Below are positions 32,569 to 41,098 of a DNA stretch of 64,000 bases, piece by piece. Position numbers and translations under genes: made by a program. Every line of letters begins with the position of its first letter. Within the stretch, counting starts at the first letter, position 1. Below the pieces are notes generated by a model, which saw nothing but the letters and a program-made list of their open reading frames with translations, searched no databases and was not told where the DNA came from. Source of the DNA: DASWHF01 sp036393295 (GTDB taxonomy: Bacteria; Pseudomonadota; Gammaproteobacteria; Acidiferrobacterales; UBA6901); assembly GCA_036393295.1 (NCBI GenBank), contig DASWHF010000018.1, positions 1 through 64,000 of the forward strand, written 5' to 3'.

Positions 32569-33132
32569 ATGACGAGCTCGGAAACCAACAAGCGCGCACG
32601 CCTGCTGGAAGCAGCAAACACGCTGATACATAAACAAGGATTCAACCAGACCACCCTGGCGGACATCGCCCGGCAAGCCGATGTTCCGTTGGGCAACGTT
32701 TACTACTACTTCAAAACCAAGGAAGACATCGGTGAGGCAGTGATTGAACAGCGTACCGAATTTTATCGCGTCCTGATGACCGCTTGGGAAAAGTCCCCTG
32801 ATCCGAAAAAACGGATTTTAGCGCTGATTCAAATGGTGGCTGATCAGCGCGACATACTGTCACACAGCGGCTGCCCCGTCGGCAGTCTCTGCCAGGAGCT
32901 GCACAAGGATGGCGGGCCGCTCGCCGACAAGGCCGCGACCTTGCTTGCGGCCATCCTGTCATGGTCGGAACAGCAATTTAATCTGCTCGGCAAGGGGCGA
33001 CAGTCCGCCGATCTCGCCTTGCATCTGGTTTCAGTGCTGCAAGGGGCCAGCCTGTTAACGCATACCTTCCATCAACCGGATCTGATCGCGCGAGAAACAA
33101 CACGACTTCGGGAATGGGTGGAGGCGATGTGA
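32569..33132 (+). CDS. TetR/AcrR-family regulator
   Basis: 187 residues, ATG 32569. N-terminal helix-turn-helix: LLEAANTLIHKQGFNQTTLA then DIARQADVPLGNVYYYFKTK. The C-terminal part (SHSGCPVGSLCQELHKDGGP) belongs to a TetR subfamily with two cysteines that might sense electrophiles or thiol stress. It heads the AT-richer segment and likely controls the SDR and DsrE-like genes 37 bases downstream through the palindromes at 32536-32558. Confidence 0.85.
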   Translation: MTSSETNKRARLLEAANTLIHKQGFNQTTLADIARQADVPLGNVYYYFKTKEDIGEAVIEQRTEFYRVLMTAWEKSPDPKKRILALIQMVADQRDILSHSGCPVGSLCQELHKDGGPLADKAATLLAAILSWSEQQFNLLGKGRQSADLALHLVSVLQGASLLTHTFHQPDLIARETTRLREWVEAM

Positions 33133-33169
33133 TGACCTATAACAACAATCCGATTGCCCGGAGGAGACA

Positions 33170-34201
33170 ATGAACGTGAACAAAAAGATTCGAGTATTGG
33201 TAACGGGTGCGACGGGTTTCTTGGGCGGCAACATACTCCGAGCCATGGCGGCGCAGCCTGGGGTGGAACCGGTCGCTGCCTGCCGTCGGCGCGAGCAATT
33301 GCCGCGGAATTTCCAGGGCGAGACGCGGATTGGGAACTTGATGGACGCGTCCTATCGACGCGAGGTGGTGAAGGAAGTCGATGTCATTTGCAGCGCTGGC
33401 AACTGGGCATCCATGTGGAACCACAGGGAACTGGAACGCCAGCGCTTCTTTGAGCCGGCCCGCGATCTGATCGAACAGGCAATTCGGCAGGGCGTCAAAC
33501 GCTTTATTCAAACGAACACGGTCGTCATCGGCGCGGTCGCGAAAGACGAAAAACCCCTGGATGATTTCTCGCGAACAACACATACCGGCTTCTGGCCGCA
33601 TCTCGACTGTCTGATCGATCTCGACCGGTACATGCGCGACAACAGCACTCGTGGCACGCAGATGGTGACCATGCGCCTCGGCCATTTTATCGGTACCGGC
33701 AATCGCCTGGGCATGTTGCCGGCGCTGGTGCCGCGACTGAAGACATACCTGGTGCCGTGGCTGGCCGGCGGGCGCAAACGTCTGCCGTTGGTGGCTGACA
33801 CCGACCTCGGCAAGTCCTTTGCCCTGGCGACCATCGCCGACGGTTTGAATGATTATGAGTCGTTCAATATCTGCGGCGCGGAATTCCCGACGCTGCGCGA
33901 AGTCGTGCAATTCATCGCCGTGGAAGCCGGTGTTCCCACACCGCTCTACAGCGTCCCCTACCCGGCCGGTTACGCCTTCGGCTGGCTGATGGAAACGCTC
34001 AAACCCATCCTTCCGGGATCGTCACCGTTTCTCACGCGCTCCATCGTGCGCCTGTGCGAAAACTGGGTTTGTTCCAACGATTACGCGCGCAGGAAATTGC
34101 AGTACCTGCCCAAAAAGGACTGGCGAACGGCGGTGCGTGAACATCTGGCCGATCTCAAGGCGGAAGGTTATCCGTGGCCGCGCCTGTGCCAGCCGGGCTG
34201 A
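33170..34201 (+). CDS. Extended short-chain dehydrogenase (NAD-dependent epimerase family)
   Basis: 343 residues, ATG 33170 after ccggaggagaca. Nucleotide-binding motif VLVTGATGFLGGNILRAM at the N-terminus. The usual YxxxK is not evident; the region VVIGAVAKDEKPLDDFSRTT is followed by HLDCLIDLDRYM. A C-terminal hydrophobic stretch (SVPYPAGYAFGWLMETLKP) recalls sterol/lipid-modifying SDRs. Substrate unknown. Likely co-transcribed with the TetR gene before it and the DsrE-like gene after it. Confidence 0.75.
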   Translation: MNVNKKIRVLVTGATGFLGGNILRAMAAQPGVEPVAACRRREQLPRNFQGETRIGNLMDASYRREVVKEVDVICSAGNWASMWNHRELERQRFFEPARDLIEQAIRQGVKRFIQTNTVVIGAVAKDEKPLDDFSRTTHTGFWPHLDCLIDLDRYMRDNSTRGTQMVTMRLGHFIGTGNRLGMLPALVPRLKTYLVPWLAGGRKRLPLVADTDLGKSFALATIADGLNDYESFNICGAEFPTLREVVQFIAVEAGVPTPLYSVPYPAGYAFGWLMETLKPILPGSSPFLTRSIVRLCENWVCSNDYARRKLQYLPKKDWRTAVREHLADLKAEGYPWPRLCQPG

Positions 34202-34241
34202 CCGAATCATCAAGACGTCCCAACCCGAACAGGAGACAAAC

Positions 34242-34874
34242 ATGTCCAGCGTAACTGAAATGTCGTCCAACCGGCTTCCTCAAGACCTGCTGCAGAAACA
34301 CGGCGCCGCACTCGACGCCTGGTTCGACGATCGCCTCGCCAAGAAGCTGAAAGAGGTGGACGAGAATAAGACGCCTTCGCTCGCCATCATCGCCACCAAG
34401 GGTACAATGGACTGGGCCTATCCCCCGTTCATTCTCGCCTCAACCGCATCGGCGCTGGGTTGGGACGTGTCTGTCTTCTTTACGTTTTACGGGCTCGAAC
34501 TACTCAAAAAGGAACTCAATCTCCAGGTCAGCCCGCTGGGCAACCCCGGCATGCCGATGAAAATGCCGTTCGGGCCGAAGTGGTTCCAGGGCATCAACTG
34601 GAATATCCCGAACGCGGTCATGGCCAGCGTGCCCGGTTTCGAGAAGCTGGCCACGGGCCTGATGAAGAAGACGGTCAAGAATAACGGGGTCGCTTCGATC
34701 GAGGAGCTGCGCGACGTGTGCGTCGAGGCCGGCGTCAACCTGGTCGCATGCCAGATGACGGTCGACCTGTTTGGCTACACGCGCGACGATTTTATCCCCG
34801 CGGTCAAGGACTGGATCGGCGCGGCCAGCTTCCTGCCGGTGGCGCAGCAATCCGACGTGTGCCTGTTCATCTAG
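34242..34874 (+). CDS. DsrE/DsrF-like sulfur-carrier family protein (DsrE2 type)
   Basis: 210 residues from ATG 34242 with ggagacaaac upstream. TPSLAIIATKGTMDWAYPPF opens the fold, TASALGWDVSVFFTFYGLEL follows, and VCVEAGVNLVACQMTVDLFG carries the conserved Cys where DsrE-type proteins bind persulfide sulfur. DsrE2 proteins shuttle sulfur with TusA and rhodanese in sulfur oxidisers. Here it is associated with a TetR and an SDR and not with hdr/soe genes, so the function is inferred from the family only. Confidence 0.75.
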   Translation: MSSVTEMSSNRLPQDLLQKHGAALDAWFDDRLAKKLKEVDENKTPSLAIIATKGTMDWAYPPFILASTASALGWDVSVFFTFYGLELLKKELNLQVSPLGNPGMPMKMPFGPKWFQGINWNIPNAVMASVPGFEKLATGLMKKTVKNNGVASIEELRDVCVEAGVNLVACQMTVDLFGYTRDDFIPAVKDWIGAASFLPVAQQSDVCLFI

Positions 34875-34898
34875 ACACGGAGCGCGCGGCCGCAGCAC

Positions 34899-35058
34899 GC
34901 GTTCTGAATATCCGTTTACCAGCCGGTATGCCACCGTAGACGGTATAGGTCTGCATTATTTCGACGAGGGGTGGGGTCCGCCGATCTGCTTGATGCACGG
35001 AAACACGACCTGGCGCTATCTATGGGATAAGTACCAAGCCAGGCGCATGTGGTTTTAA
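34899..35058 (+). pseudogene. N-terminal fragment of an alpha/beta hydrolase
   Basis: In frame from about 34899 the sequence reads EYPFTSRYATVDGIGLHYFD, EGWGPPICLMHGNTTWRYLW, the start of a haloalkane-dehalogenase-like hydrolase including the oxyanion HGNTTW strand. Homology stops at about 35040, just before the transposase gene, so the rest was lost on insertion or by deletion. No active-site nucleophile remains. Confidence 0.7.
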
Positions 35059-35081
35059 ATAATCACATCAAGGAGGACGCC

Positions 35082-35786
35082 ATGGCAAGAAAGATGCGAT
35101 TCAGCATTATCGGTGTACCGCAACATGTTGTTCAGCGCGGAAATAATCGGGGCGCTTGTTTTTTCGCGGTAGATGATTATCTGGTGTACCTGGATAATCT
35201 CATGGAATGTGCACAAGGTTCAGAATGTGAAATCCATGCCTATGTACTGATGGCCAACCATGTGCATCTATTGGTCACGCCCCATGCCGGAAATGGAGTT
35301 TCAGTGATGATGCAAGCATTGGGGCGGCGGTATGTCCGTTACGTCAATCTGGAATACCGCCGTACGGGAACCTTGTGGGACGGGCGGTATAAGGCGTGCC
35401 TGGTGGATCCCGAACGGTATTTCCTGACCTGTAGTCGCTATATCGAGCTGAATCCCGTGCGCGCGGCTTTAGTCAAGAGCCCCACCGATTATCGATGGTC
35501 GAGCTATCGGTGCAACGCCAGTGGTGAGACGACAATGGTGATTATTCCCCACGGGGAATATCTTCAGCTGGGAACAACACCGTCTAAGCGACAATCGGCT
35601 TATCGTGAACTGTTTCGACAACAAATAGATGAGATGCAGCTACACGAAATACGCGACGCCTTGAATCAGGAGTTGGTGCTGGGAGCCGAAGAGTTCAAAA
35701 ATCACATAGAAAAATTGTTCGCGAAAAAAGTGCGGCCCGGGAAACCGGGACGTCCATCCACGCCGAGCGCGAACAGATTATATTAA
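35082..35786 (+). mobile_element. REP-associated tyrosine transposase (IS200-like Y1)
   Basis: 234 residues, ATG 35082 after aaggaggacgcc. A Y1-type HUH nuclease: RFSIIGVPQHVVQRGNNRGA at the start, the metal-binding HUH in LMANHVHLLVTPH and the nucleophile Tyr in ALGRRYVRYVN, with TGTLWDGRYKACLVD and YIELNPVRAALV as the rest of the signature. RAYTs process palindromic REP sequences. No IS ends were identified. It directly follows a broken hydrolase gene. Confidence 0.85.
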
Positions 35787-35916
35787 GGAAAATTGTTCTC
35801 TGACCCCCATTTTTTTAAAAGTTTTGGTATTACAATATTTCCCGCTGCATAGCAGTGCGCAGAAAATCATTTGGTTCGTCGTAGTTACAGTGAATGAAAT
35901 CTAACAGGAGGATTCA

Positions 35917-36195
35917 ATGAAGAAGATACTTCTGATTTTAGGTGTATGTCTGGCCGGGTTAACCAGCCCTGCTTTTGCTGCCAGTGGACTCGGATGTAAT
36001 GTGTGGGGACCGGTAAGCACCGTCGTTATTAGCAATAGTGGGTCGACTAGCCAGCTGCTGGCCATCATTAATGGCTATGCATGTATTGTAAGTGGCGCCA
36101 CCAGTAGCTTGACACCGATGGTTGGGATTCTCGCAACCGCACAGGCCAATGGTAAACAGGGCTACCTGACAGACAATGTTGCCTCACTCCAATAA
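35917..36195 (+). CDS. Small secreted protein of unknown function
   Basis: 92 residues, ATG 35917 after acaggaggattca. A clear signal peptide (MKKILLILGVCLAGLTSPAFA) precedes a 71-residue mature chain with two Cys (GLGCNVWGP and YACIVSGAT) that could form a disulfide. It recalls the start of DUF3015 proteins (GCGxG...TNG), but too loosely to assign. Composition is AT-richer than the chromosome around it. Confidence 0.55.
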   Translation: MKKILLILGVCLAGLTSPAFAASGLGCNVWGPVSTVVISNSGSTSQLLAIINGYACIVSGATSSLTPMVGILATAQANGKQGYLTDNVASLQ

Positions 36196-36229
36196 ATACC
36201 TGTAACGCTTATCACTGGGAACCTCTGCA

Positions 36230-36916
36230 GTGACGCCTGTCACTGGAGCCCTGATGGTACAGGGCTCCAGTGATTTCACCGCGAAGGTCCCTGTATTTAG
36301 GGAAATCGCGTGGCGTAAGTCGTTGTGTCACGTGGTTCATTATTCTGTGCATTGGTTAATATTGGGGGCGGAGGCGTTGAAGACGTTCAATGTTGCACCG
36401 ACTATCGTGGTATTTATTCTCGGGGTTACTGCCGGGGCTGTCGTGACTCAGTTAAGCGGTACCTCGGCCCAACCGGTAACCGCGATTGATCAACAAGCGA
36501 TATCCGGCACGCCGCACGCACTGGTCGCACGCTTTGACCAGATGGAAGTGCGACTGGGCGAACTAACGGTGATGCTGGATCGAGTCGATGACCGAATCGG
36601 CAGAATAATGCGGCCGGTGTATGAAAACCAGTTGTCGTCGAATGCTCCGGATGGCAGTGACATACGCGAGGACGACACGTTATCGAAATCAGTAATGGCC
36701 GCAGGACAGTTCGAAGAAATAAAAAATCGCTTGTTCAATTCCCTGCATGATCCTGCTACCAACTTCGTGACATTGATGCAATCCAACGAGATGCGTTCAT
36801 TGTCTAGAGAACAGCAAGATGAGGTAATGCGGGAAGTCGCCGCGCGACTAGACTCGGGGCAATTACGCAAAGAACAATTCTTGCCGGGTTACCGACCAAA
36901 AAGTGGGGCAAAGTAA
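36230..36916 (+). CDS. Hypothetical single-pass membrane protein with coiled coil
   Basis: Up to 228 residues, but the start is doubtful: GTG 36230 and ATG 36254 fall in or before a strong hairpin (36240-36273) and neither has a ribosome site. A membrane helix (TIVVFILGVTAGAVVTQL) is followed by a predicted coil (VARFDQMEVRLGELTVMLDR) and a Ser/Asp-rich acidic part. No family recognised. Confidence 0.45.
   Translation: MTPVTGALMVQGSSDFTAKVPVFREIAWRKSLCHVVHYSVHWLILGAEALKTFNVAPTIVVFILGVTAGAVVTQLSGTSAQPVTAIDQQAISGTPHALVARFDQMEVRLGELTVMLDRVDDRIGRIMRPVYENQLSSNAPDGSDIREDDTLSKSVMAAGQFEEIKNRLFNSLHDPATNFVTLMQSNEMRSLSREQQDEVMREVAARLDSGQLRKEQFLPGYRPKSGAK
36240..36273. terminator. Strong hairpin after the small secreted protein
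   Basis: A perfect 14-bp stem (TCACTGGAGCCCTG) with the 6-base loop atggta, 45 bases after the stop at 36195. It is followed by tttcacc, so the U-tract is weak. It may end transcription of the secreted-protein gene. Confidence 0.45.
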
Positions 36917-37244
36917 AAATCGAAATCACGGAGGGGCATTGCGCCATAAGTTATTTATCAAGCGCTGACTGGGCCATGAACTAGGCGTCCCCCAGCGCCT
37001 TCCGCGGGCGGCCGAACCGGCAGCGGCTGCATCGACGCGCGCCTGGCGTCCGGATCGACCTCTGGAGCCGGCCCATCCCTCCCCGCCCGACGGTTCCGGG
37101 CGGCCCGCCGGCGGTCTTTCCCGGCCGCGGCGGGCCCTCCATCCCGCCGCGGATCGCCTAAACTAAGACATGACAGACCCATAATACCCGGGGGGACCCG
37201 GGGCGGGCCCCCGCCCCGGCCACGACGAGCATCGACAATCGACC
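36917..37244. other. Intergenic region before the dynamin-like gene
   Basis: No intact gene. It contains the thioredoxin-like remnant at about 37018-37075 (with the 22-bp repeat), GC-rich inverted segments around 37080-37145 (cggcggg... / ...cccgccg) and a C/G-run stretch at 37190-37222. A TAATAC-like -10 (37182-37187) is the only promoter-like element noted for the GTPase gene. Confidence 0.4.
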
Positions 37245-39221
37245 ATGAGCGGCAAGATCGAAAACCTGGCCGACCGCCGGCGCGCCCGTGAGGGCGGCGA
37301 GACGGATTTCGCGGGGCAGGTCGACCGCTACCGGCGCTGGCGCGACGGCCTGACCGAGACGATCGCCGAGTACCAGTCCTGGCGCGAGCGCCAGGGCCTG
37401 GCCGAGGGCGCCGAGGACCTCCGCATCTACGACCTGCTCGAGGCGCTGCGCGCCGACAAGCTGGTGGTCGCCCTGGTCGGCGAGTTCTCGCGCGGCAAGA
37501 CCGAGCTGCTCAACGCCATCTTCTTTCCCGAACATCAGCAGCGCCTGCTGCCGTCCGACGTCGGGCGCACCACCATGTGCCCGACCGAGCTGCTGTGGAA
37601 CGAGAAGGACGGTGCCTGCCTGAAGCTGCTGCCGATCGAGACGCGCAAGACCGCGCTCAGCATCGCCGAGTACAAGCGCACGCCGATCCACTGGAGCACG
37701 CTGCACATCCTCAAGCAGAACTCGCCCGAGGAGATCCGCGAGCTGTTCGCGGAGGTGACGCGCACCAAGACGGTGAACCGGCGCGAGGCCGAGGAGCTCG
37801 GCCTGGGCGACTACCTGCGTCAGCTCGGTGAGCCCGCCGCCGGCGGCAGCGTCGAGATTCCCGTATGGCGGCATGCCGTCATCAGCTTTCCGCATCCGCT
37901 GCTCAAGCAGGGCCTGGTGGTGCTCGATACACCGGGCCTCAACGCCCTCGGCGCCGAGCCCGAGCTGACGCTCAACATGCTGCCGGGCGCGCACGCCGTG
38001 CTGTTTCTCCTGGCGGCCGACACCGGCGTGACGCGCACCGATCTCGACATCTGGAGCAACCACGTCGTCACCGCCCGCGGCCGCCGCCAGGGCGGCCTGC
38101 TGGTGGTGCTGAACAAGATCGACGCCCTGTGGGACGGGCTCACGGACGACAAGGCGATCGCGCGCAGCCTGCAACGCCAGGCCGACGAGACCGCCCATGC
38201 CCTGCAGGTGCCGGTCAGCGAGATCTTCCCGGTCTCGGCACAGAAGGGCCTGCTCGCCAAGATCCGCGGCGACCAGGCGCTGCTGGCGCGCAGCGGCCTG
38301 CCGGCGCTCGAGGCCAAGCTCGCCGAGGAGATCATTCCGGCCAAGCACGAGCTGGTGCGGCGGCGCATCCTCAACGAAATCAGCGGGCGCGTCGAGTCGA
38401 GCCGCGGCCTGCTCGGCGCCAAGCTCGACGAGATCAACAAGCAGCACGCCGAGCTCAAGGCGCTAGGCGGCCAGAACCTCGATGCGATACGCCGCCTGAC
38501 CGAGACCATGCGCGCGGAGAAGCAGCGTTACGACAAGGAGGTCGAGGGCTTTCAGGTCACCCGCAACGCCTTGGGCGGCCAGGCCAAGACCCTGCTCGAG
38601 CACCTCAGCCTCGCGAGCATCGATCAGCTCATCAAAAAGACCCGTCGCGACATGCGCGACAGCTGGACGACCGCCGGCCTCAAGAACGGCATGGCGACGT
38701 TCTTCGCCGGCGCCGTCGGGCGCATGGACAAGGTCGCGGCCCAGGGCGGCGAAATCCGCCGTTCGATCGGCGACATCTATGCGCGCCTGCATCAGGAATA
38801 CGGCATGACCGCGTTGCGCCCGACCATCCTGTCGCTGGTGCCCTACCTGGCCGAGCTGAAGAAGCTCGAGACCCAGGCCGAGCAGTTCCGCGACAGCCCG
38901 CTCACGGTGATGACCGAGCAGGAGTTCGTGATCCGCAAGTTCTTCATCGCCCTGGTGAGCCAGGTGCGCAGCCTGTTCGACGAGTGCAACGCCTACGTCA
39001 AAGGCTGGTTCCAGGACACGATGGCGGCGGTGTCGACGCAGATCGAGGGGCACCGGCAGCAGATCGAGGCCAAGCTCGCCGACCTGCGCGGCCTGCACGA
39101 GAACCTCGACAGCCTCGGCGAGCGTCTTGCCGAGCTCGAGGCCGAGCGCCAGCGCCTGTCGCAACAGCTGGCCGAGATGGACCAGTTGCTGGAGCGCATC
39201 CACGCGCCGATGACGCCGTGA
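37245..39221 (+). CDS. Dynamin-like GTPase
   Basis: 658 residues, ATG 37245. G1 motif LVGEFSRGKTELLNAIFF (P-loop), G2 Thr in DVGRTTMCPTE, G3 LDTPGLNAL and G4 LNKID. The long C-terminal half is helical with heptads (ENLDSLGERLAELEAERQRL) and lacks a clear membrane span. Bacterial dynamin-like proteins act in membrane remodelling or stress repair. Stands alone between the AT-richer segment and the che operon. A 22-base perfect palindrome at 39235-39256 follows the stop. Confidence 0.8.
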   Translation: MSGKIENLADRRRAREGGETDFAGQVDRYRRWRDGLTETIAEYQSWRERQGLAEGAEDLRIYDLLEALRADKLVVALVGEFSRGKTELLNAIFFPEHQQRLLPSDVGRTTMCPTELLWNEKDGACLKLLPIETRKTALSIAEYKRTPIHWSTLHILKQNSPEEIRELFAEVTRTKTVNRREAEELGLGDYLRQLGEPAAGGSVEIPVWRHAVISFPHPLLKQGLVVLDTPGLNALGAEPELTLNMLPGAHAVLFLLAADTGVTRTDLDIWSNHVVTARGRRQGGLLVVLNKIDALWDGLTDDKAIARSLQRQADETAHALQVPVSEIFPVSAQKGLLAKIRGDQALLARSGLPALEAKLAEEIIPAKHELVRRRILNEISGRVESSRGLLGAKLDEINKQHAELKALGGQNLDAIRRLTETMRAEKQRYDKEVEGFQVTRNALGGQAKTLLEHLSLASIDQLIKKTRRDMRDSWTTAGLKNGMATFFAGAVGRMDKVAAQGGEIRRSIGDIYARLHQEYGMTALRPTILSLVPYLAELKKLETQAEQFRDSPLTVMTEQEFVIRKFFIALVSQVRSLFDECNAYVKGWFQDTMAAVSTQIEGHRQQIEAKLADLRGLHENLDSLGERLAELEAERQRLSQQLAEMDQLLERIHAPMTP

Positions 39222-39234
39222 GCCGATTTACGCC

Positions 39235-39256
39235 GCAGGCGGGACGTCCCGCCTGC
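39235..39256. terminator. Perfect 22-base palindrome after the GTPase gene
   Basis: Arms GCAGGCGGGAC / GTCCCGCCTGC, 14 bases after the stop and followed by ccgcaatttgtcatt. It would form an 11-bp GC-rich stem with essentially no loop, so an efficient rho-independent terminator is not certain. Confidence 0.4.
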
Positions 39257-39295
39257 CCGCAATTTGTCATTGCGTCTTAGCGTCGGACTCCCTTA

Positions 39296-39415
39296 GAGCA
39301 CCTAACAAAATGAGAAACGGGTGTAGGGTGCGTCCCACGCACCGCTTAATATTTCGGTGCGCAGGGCGCACCCTACGGTTCGGCGTTGAATGCGAAGTCA
39401 TTTTGTTAGGCGCTC
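39296..39415 (-). mobile_element. 120-bp palindromic MITE-like element, copy 2
   Basis: Inverse-oriented copy of 139-258, same length and differing at only a few bases. It is flanked by TTA on both sides (39293-39295 and 39416-39418), the complement of the TAA that flanks copy 1, so in element orientation both copies sit in TAA. Its edge TTA 39416-39418 is read on the minus strand as the TAA stop of cheB. Confidence 0.85.
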
Positions 39416-40495
39416 TTAGTGCTTCCGCGCCTGCGGCTCCGCGCGCCCGAGGGCGGCCCAGTGCTCGATGCGCGGCGCGATACGGTCCAGCGGCAGGACT
39501 TCCTGTACGCCGCCCAGGCGGATCGCCTGGTCGGGCATGCCGAATACCACGCAGGTCTCCTGGTTCTGCGCGACGGTCATCGCGCCGCGCGCACGCAGCG
39601 TGCGCAGCCCGCGCGCGCCGTCGTCGCCCATGCCGGTCAGGATCACGCCCAGTGCGCGGCTGCCCGCCGCCTGGGCCACCGATTCGAACAACACGTCCAC
39701 CGACGGCCGATGGCGGTTGACCGGCGGCGCGTCGTAGACCTCGACGAAATAACCAAGCGCGTCGCGCCGGACCGCCATGTGCAGGCCGCCGGGTGCGACC
39801 AGCGCGCAGCCGACGCTCAAACGGTCGCCGTCGCGGGCCTCGTGGACCTCGACCGCGCTCGACTGGTTGAGGCGATCGGCGAACAGCGTCGTGAACTTCG
39901 GCGGCATGTGCTGGACGATGGCAATCCCCGGCGTGTCGGCCGGCAGGGCGTCGAGCAGCTGCTTGATCGCCTGGGTGCCGCCGGCCGAGGCGCCGATCGC
40001 GACCACCGCGCTGCTGTGCAGGCGCGGGCCGCTGCGCTTTTCGGGAGGCCGCAATGCCGGCGCCGGCGGCGGCTCGAGGCGCAGGCGCGACATCGCCGCG
40101 GCGCGCACCTTGCTGCGGATCTCGTCGGCGAGGTCGTCGATCCGGGTGAGCGGCAGGTTGCGCGGCTTGGCGACGAAATCGACCGCGCCCAGGTCGAGCG
40201 CGCGCAGCGTCGCCTGCGCGCCGCGCTCGGTCAGCGACGAGATCATCACCACCGGCATGGGCCGCAGCCGCATCAGGCGCTCGAGAAAGGTGATGCCGTC
40301 CATGCCCGGCATCTCGATGTCGAGCGTCAGCACATCGGGGTTGTGCTGCTTGATTTTCTCGCGCGCGATGAACGGGTCGGCGGCGATGCCCACCACCTCG
40401 AAGCCGTCGCTCTCCTCCAGGATGCGCGTCAGCAGCTGGCGCATCAGCGCCGAGTCGTCCACGATCAGCACCCGGATCTTTCCCTGCCGTTTCAT
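39416..40495 (-). CDS. cheB: Chemotaxis methylesterase/glutamine deamidase CheB
   Basis: 359 residues; ATG 40495 preferred over 40507 because gggag lies correctly before it. Receiver domain with the phospho-acceptor Asp in LTLDIEMPGMDG (Asp59). Methylesterase domain with catalytic Ser in GASAGGTQAI, His in IVQHMPPKFT and Asp in TGMGDDGARG. It removes methyl groups from receptors and gives feedback adaptation. Its stop codon is formed by the edge of the mobile element, so the native C-terminus may have been trimmed or replaced. Confidence 0.95.
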   Translation of the reverse strand: MKRQGKIRVLIVDDSALMRQLLTRILEESDGFEVVGIAADPFIAREKIKQHNPDVLTLDIEMPGMDGITFLERLMRLRPMPVVMISSLTERGAQATLRALDLGAVDFVAKPRNLPLTRIDDLADEIRSKVRAAAMSRLRLEPPPAPALRPPEKRSGPRLHSSAVVAIGASAGGTQAIKQLLDALPADTPGIAIVQHMPPKFTTLFADRLNQSSAVEVHEARDGDRLSVGCALVAPGGLHMAVRRDALGYFVEVYDAPPVNRHRPSVDVLFESVAQAAGSRALGVILTGMGDDGARGLRTLRARGAMTVAQNQETCVVFGMPDQAIRLGGVQEVLPLDRIAPRIEHWAALGRAEPQARKH

Positions 40496-40528
40496 GCCCG
40501 CTCCCATCGTCGCCGTCCCGGCCGGCCG

Positions 40529-41095
40529 TTAGAACAGCGTCGCATCGCCGTCCAGCGGCTTGCGCTTCAGGCTGATCATGTACACCATTTCCTCCTGCGC
40601 GGTGCGCTCGGCCTCGGTCTGGCCGAGTCGCTTCATCAGCACCTTGCCGGTATGCGTATGGAACAGCACGCGGCGCGGCTGGTAACCGCCCAGGTCCTCC
40701 TTGATGACCGGGATGCGCTCGGTTTCGAGGAACTGGCGGACAAAGCTGATATTGCGCTGCGGAACCCCGTCGAGCGACTCGCGGATGCGCAGCACGTGCC
40801 CGCCGCCGAACACCTTGGCCTGAAAGCGCTGGCGCGCGGCGCCTGCCTTCATCAGCTCGTTGATAAGCAGCTCCATCGCATACACGCCGTAGCGGGTGCT
40901 GACCGGATTGTCGGGGTCCGACCCGTCCGGCAGCATGAAATGATTCATGCCGCCGATGCCGGTCACCGGATCGTACAGACAGGCGGCGATGCACGACCCG
41001 AGAACGGTGTCGATCAGCAGCGGCGTACGGCTGACGTGCAGCCCACCGATATGGATGGCGACACGCGGCAGGCCGTCCTGGTTCGGCAGCAGCAT
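40529..41095 (-). CDS. cheD: Chemoreceptor glutamine deamidase CheD
   Basis: 188 residues, ATG 41095, starting four bases past the cheR stop. The catalytic Cys35 and His52 lie in VLGSCIAACLYDPVTGIGG and MNHFMLP. VSTRYGVYAMELLINELM and AKVFGGGHVL are family-typical. CheD deamidates receptor Gln to Glu so that CheR/CheB can act on them. Ends DGDATLF. Confidence 0.95.
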   Translation of the reverse strand: MLLPNQDGLPRVAIHIGGLHVSRTPLLIDTVLGSCIAACLYDPVTGIGGMNHFMLPDGSDPDNPVSTRYGVYAMELLINELMKAGAARQRFQAKVFGGGHVLRIRESLDGVPQRNISFVRQFLETERIPVIKEDLGGYQPRRVLFHTHTGKVLMKRLGQTEAERTAQEEMVYMISLKRKPLDGDATLF

Positions 41096-41098
41096 GCC

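Larger units (their letters stand above)
32466..37066. other. Possible inserted segment bounded by a 22-bp direct repeat
   Basis: The repeat ggcgtcc-a/g-gatcga-c/t-ctctgga occurs at 32466-32487 (inside the last codons of the tandem thioredoxin gene) and at 37045-37066, matching 20 of 22 bases. The right copy sits in a short remnant that also resembles the thioredoxin C-terminus (QRLHRRAPGVRIDLW against LQRYIDERA...GVQIDLW). The material between is visibly AT-richer and carries accessory genes. No integrase was found. Confidence 0.45.
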
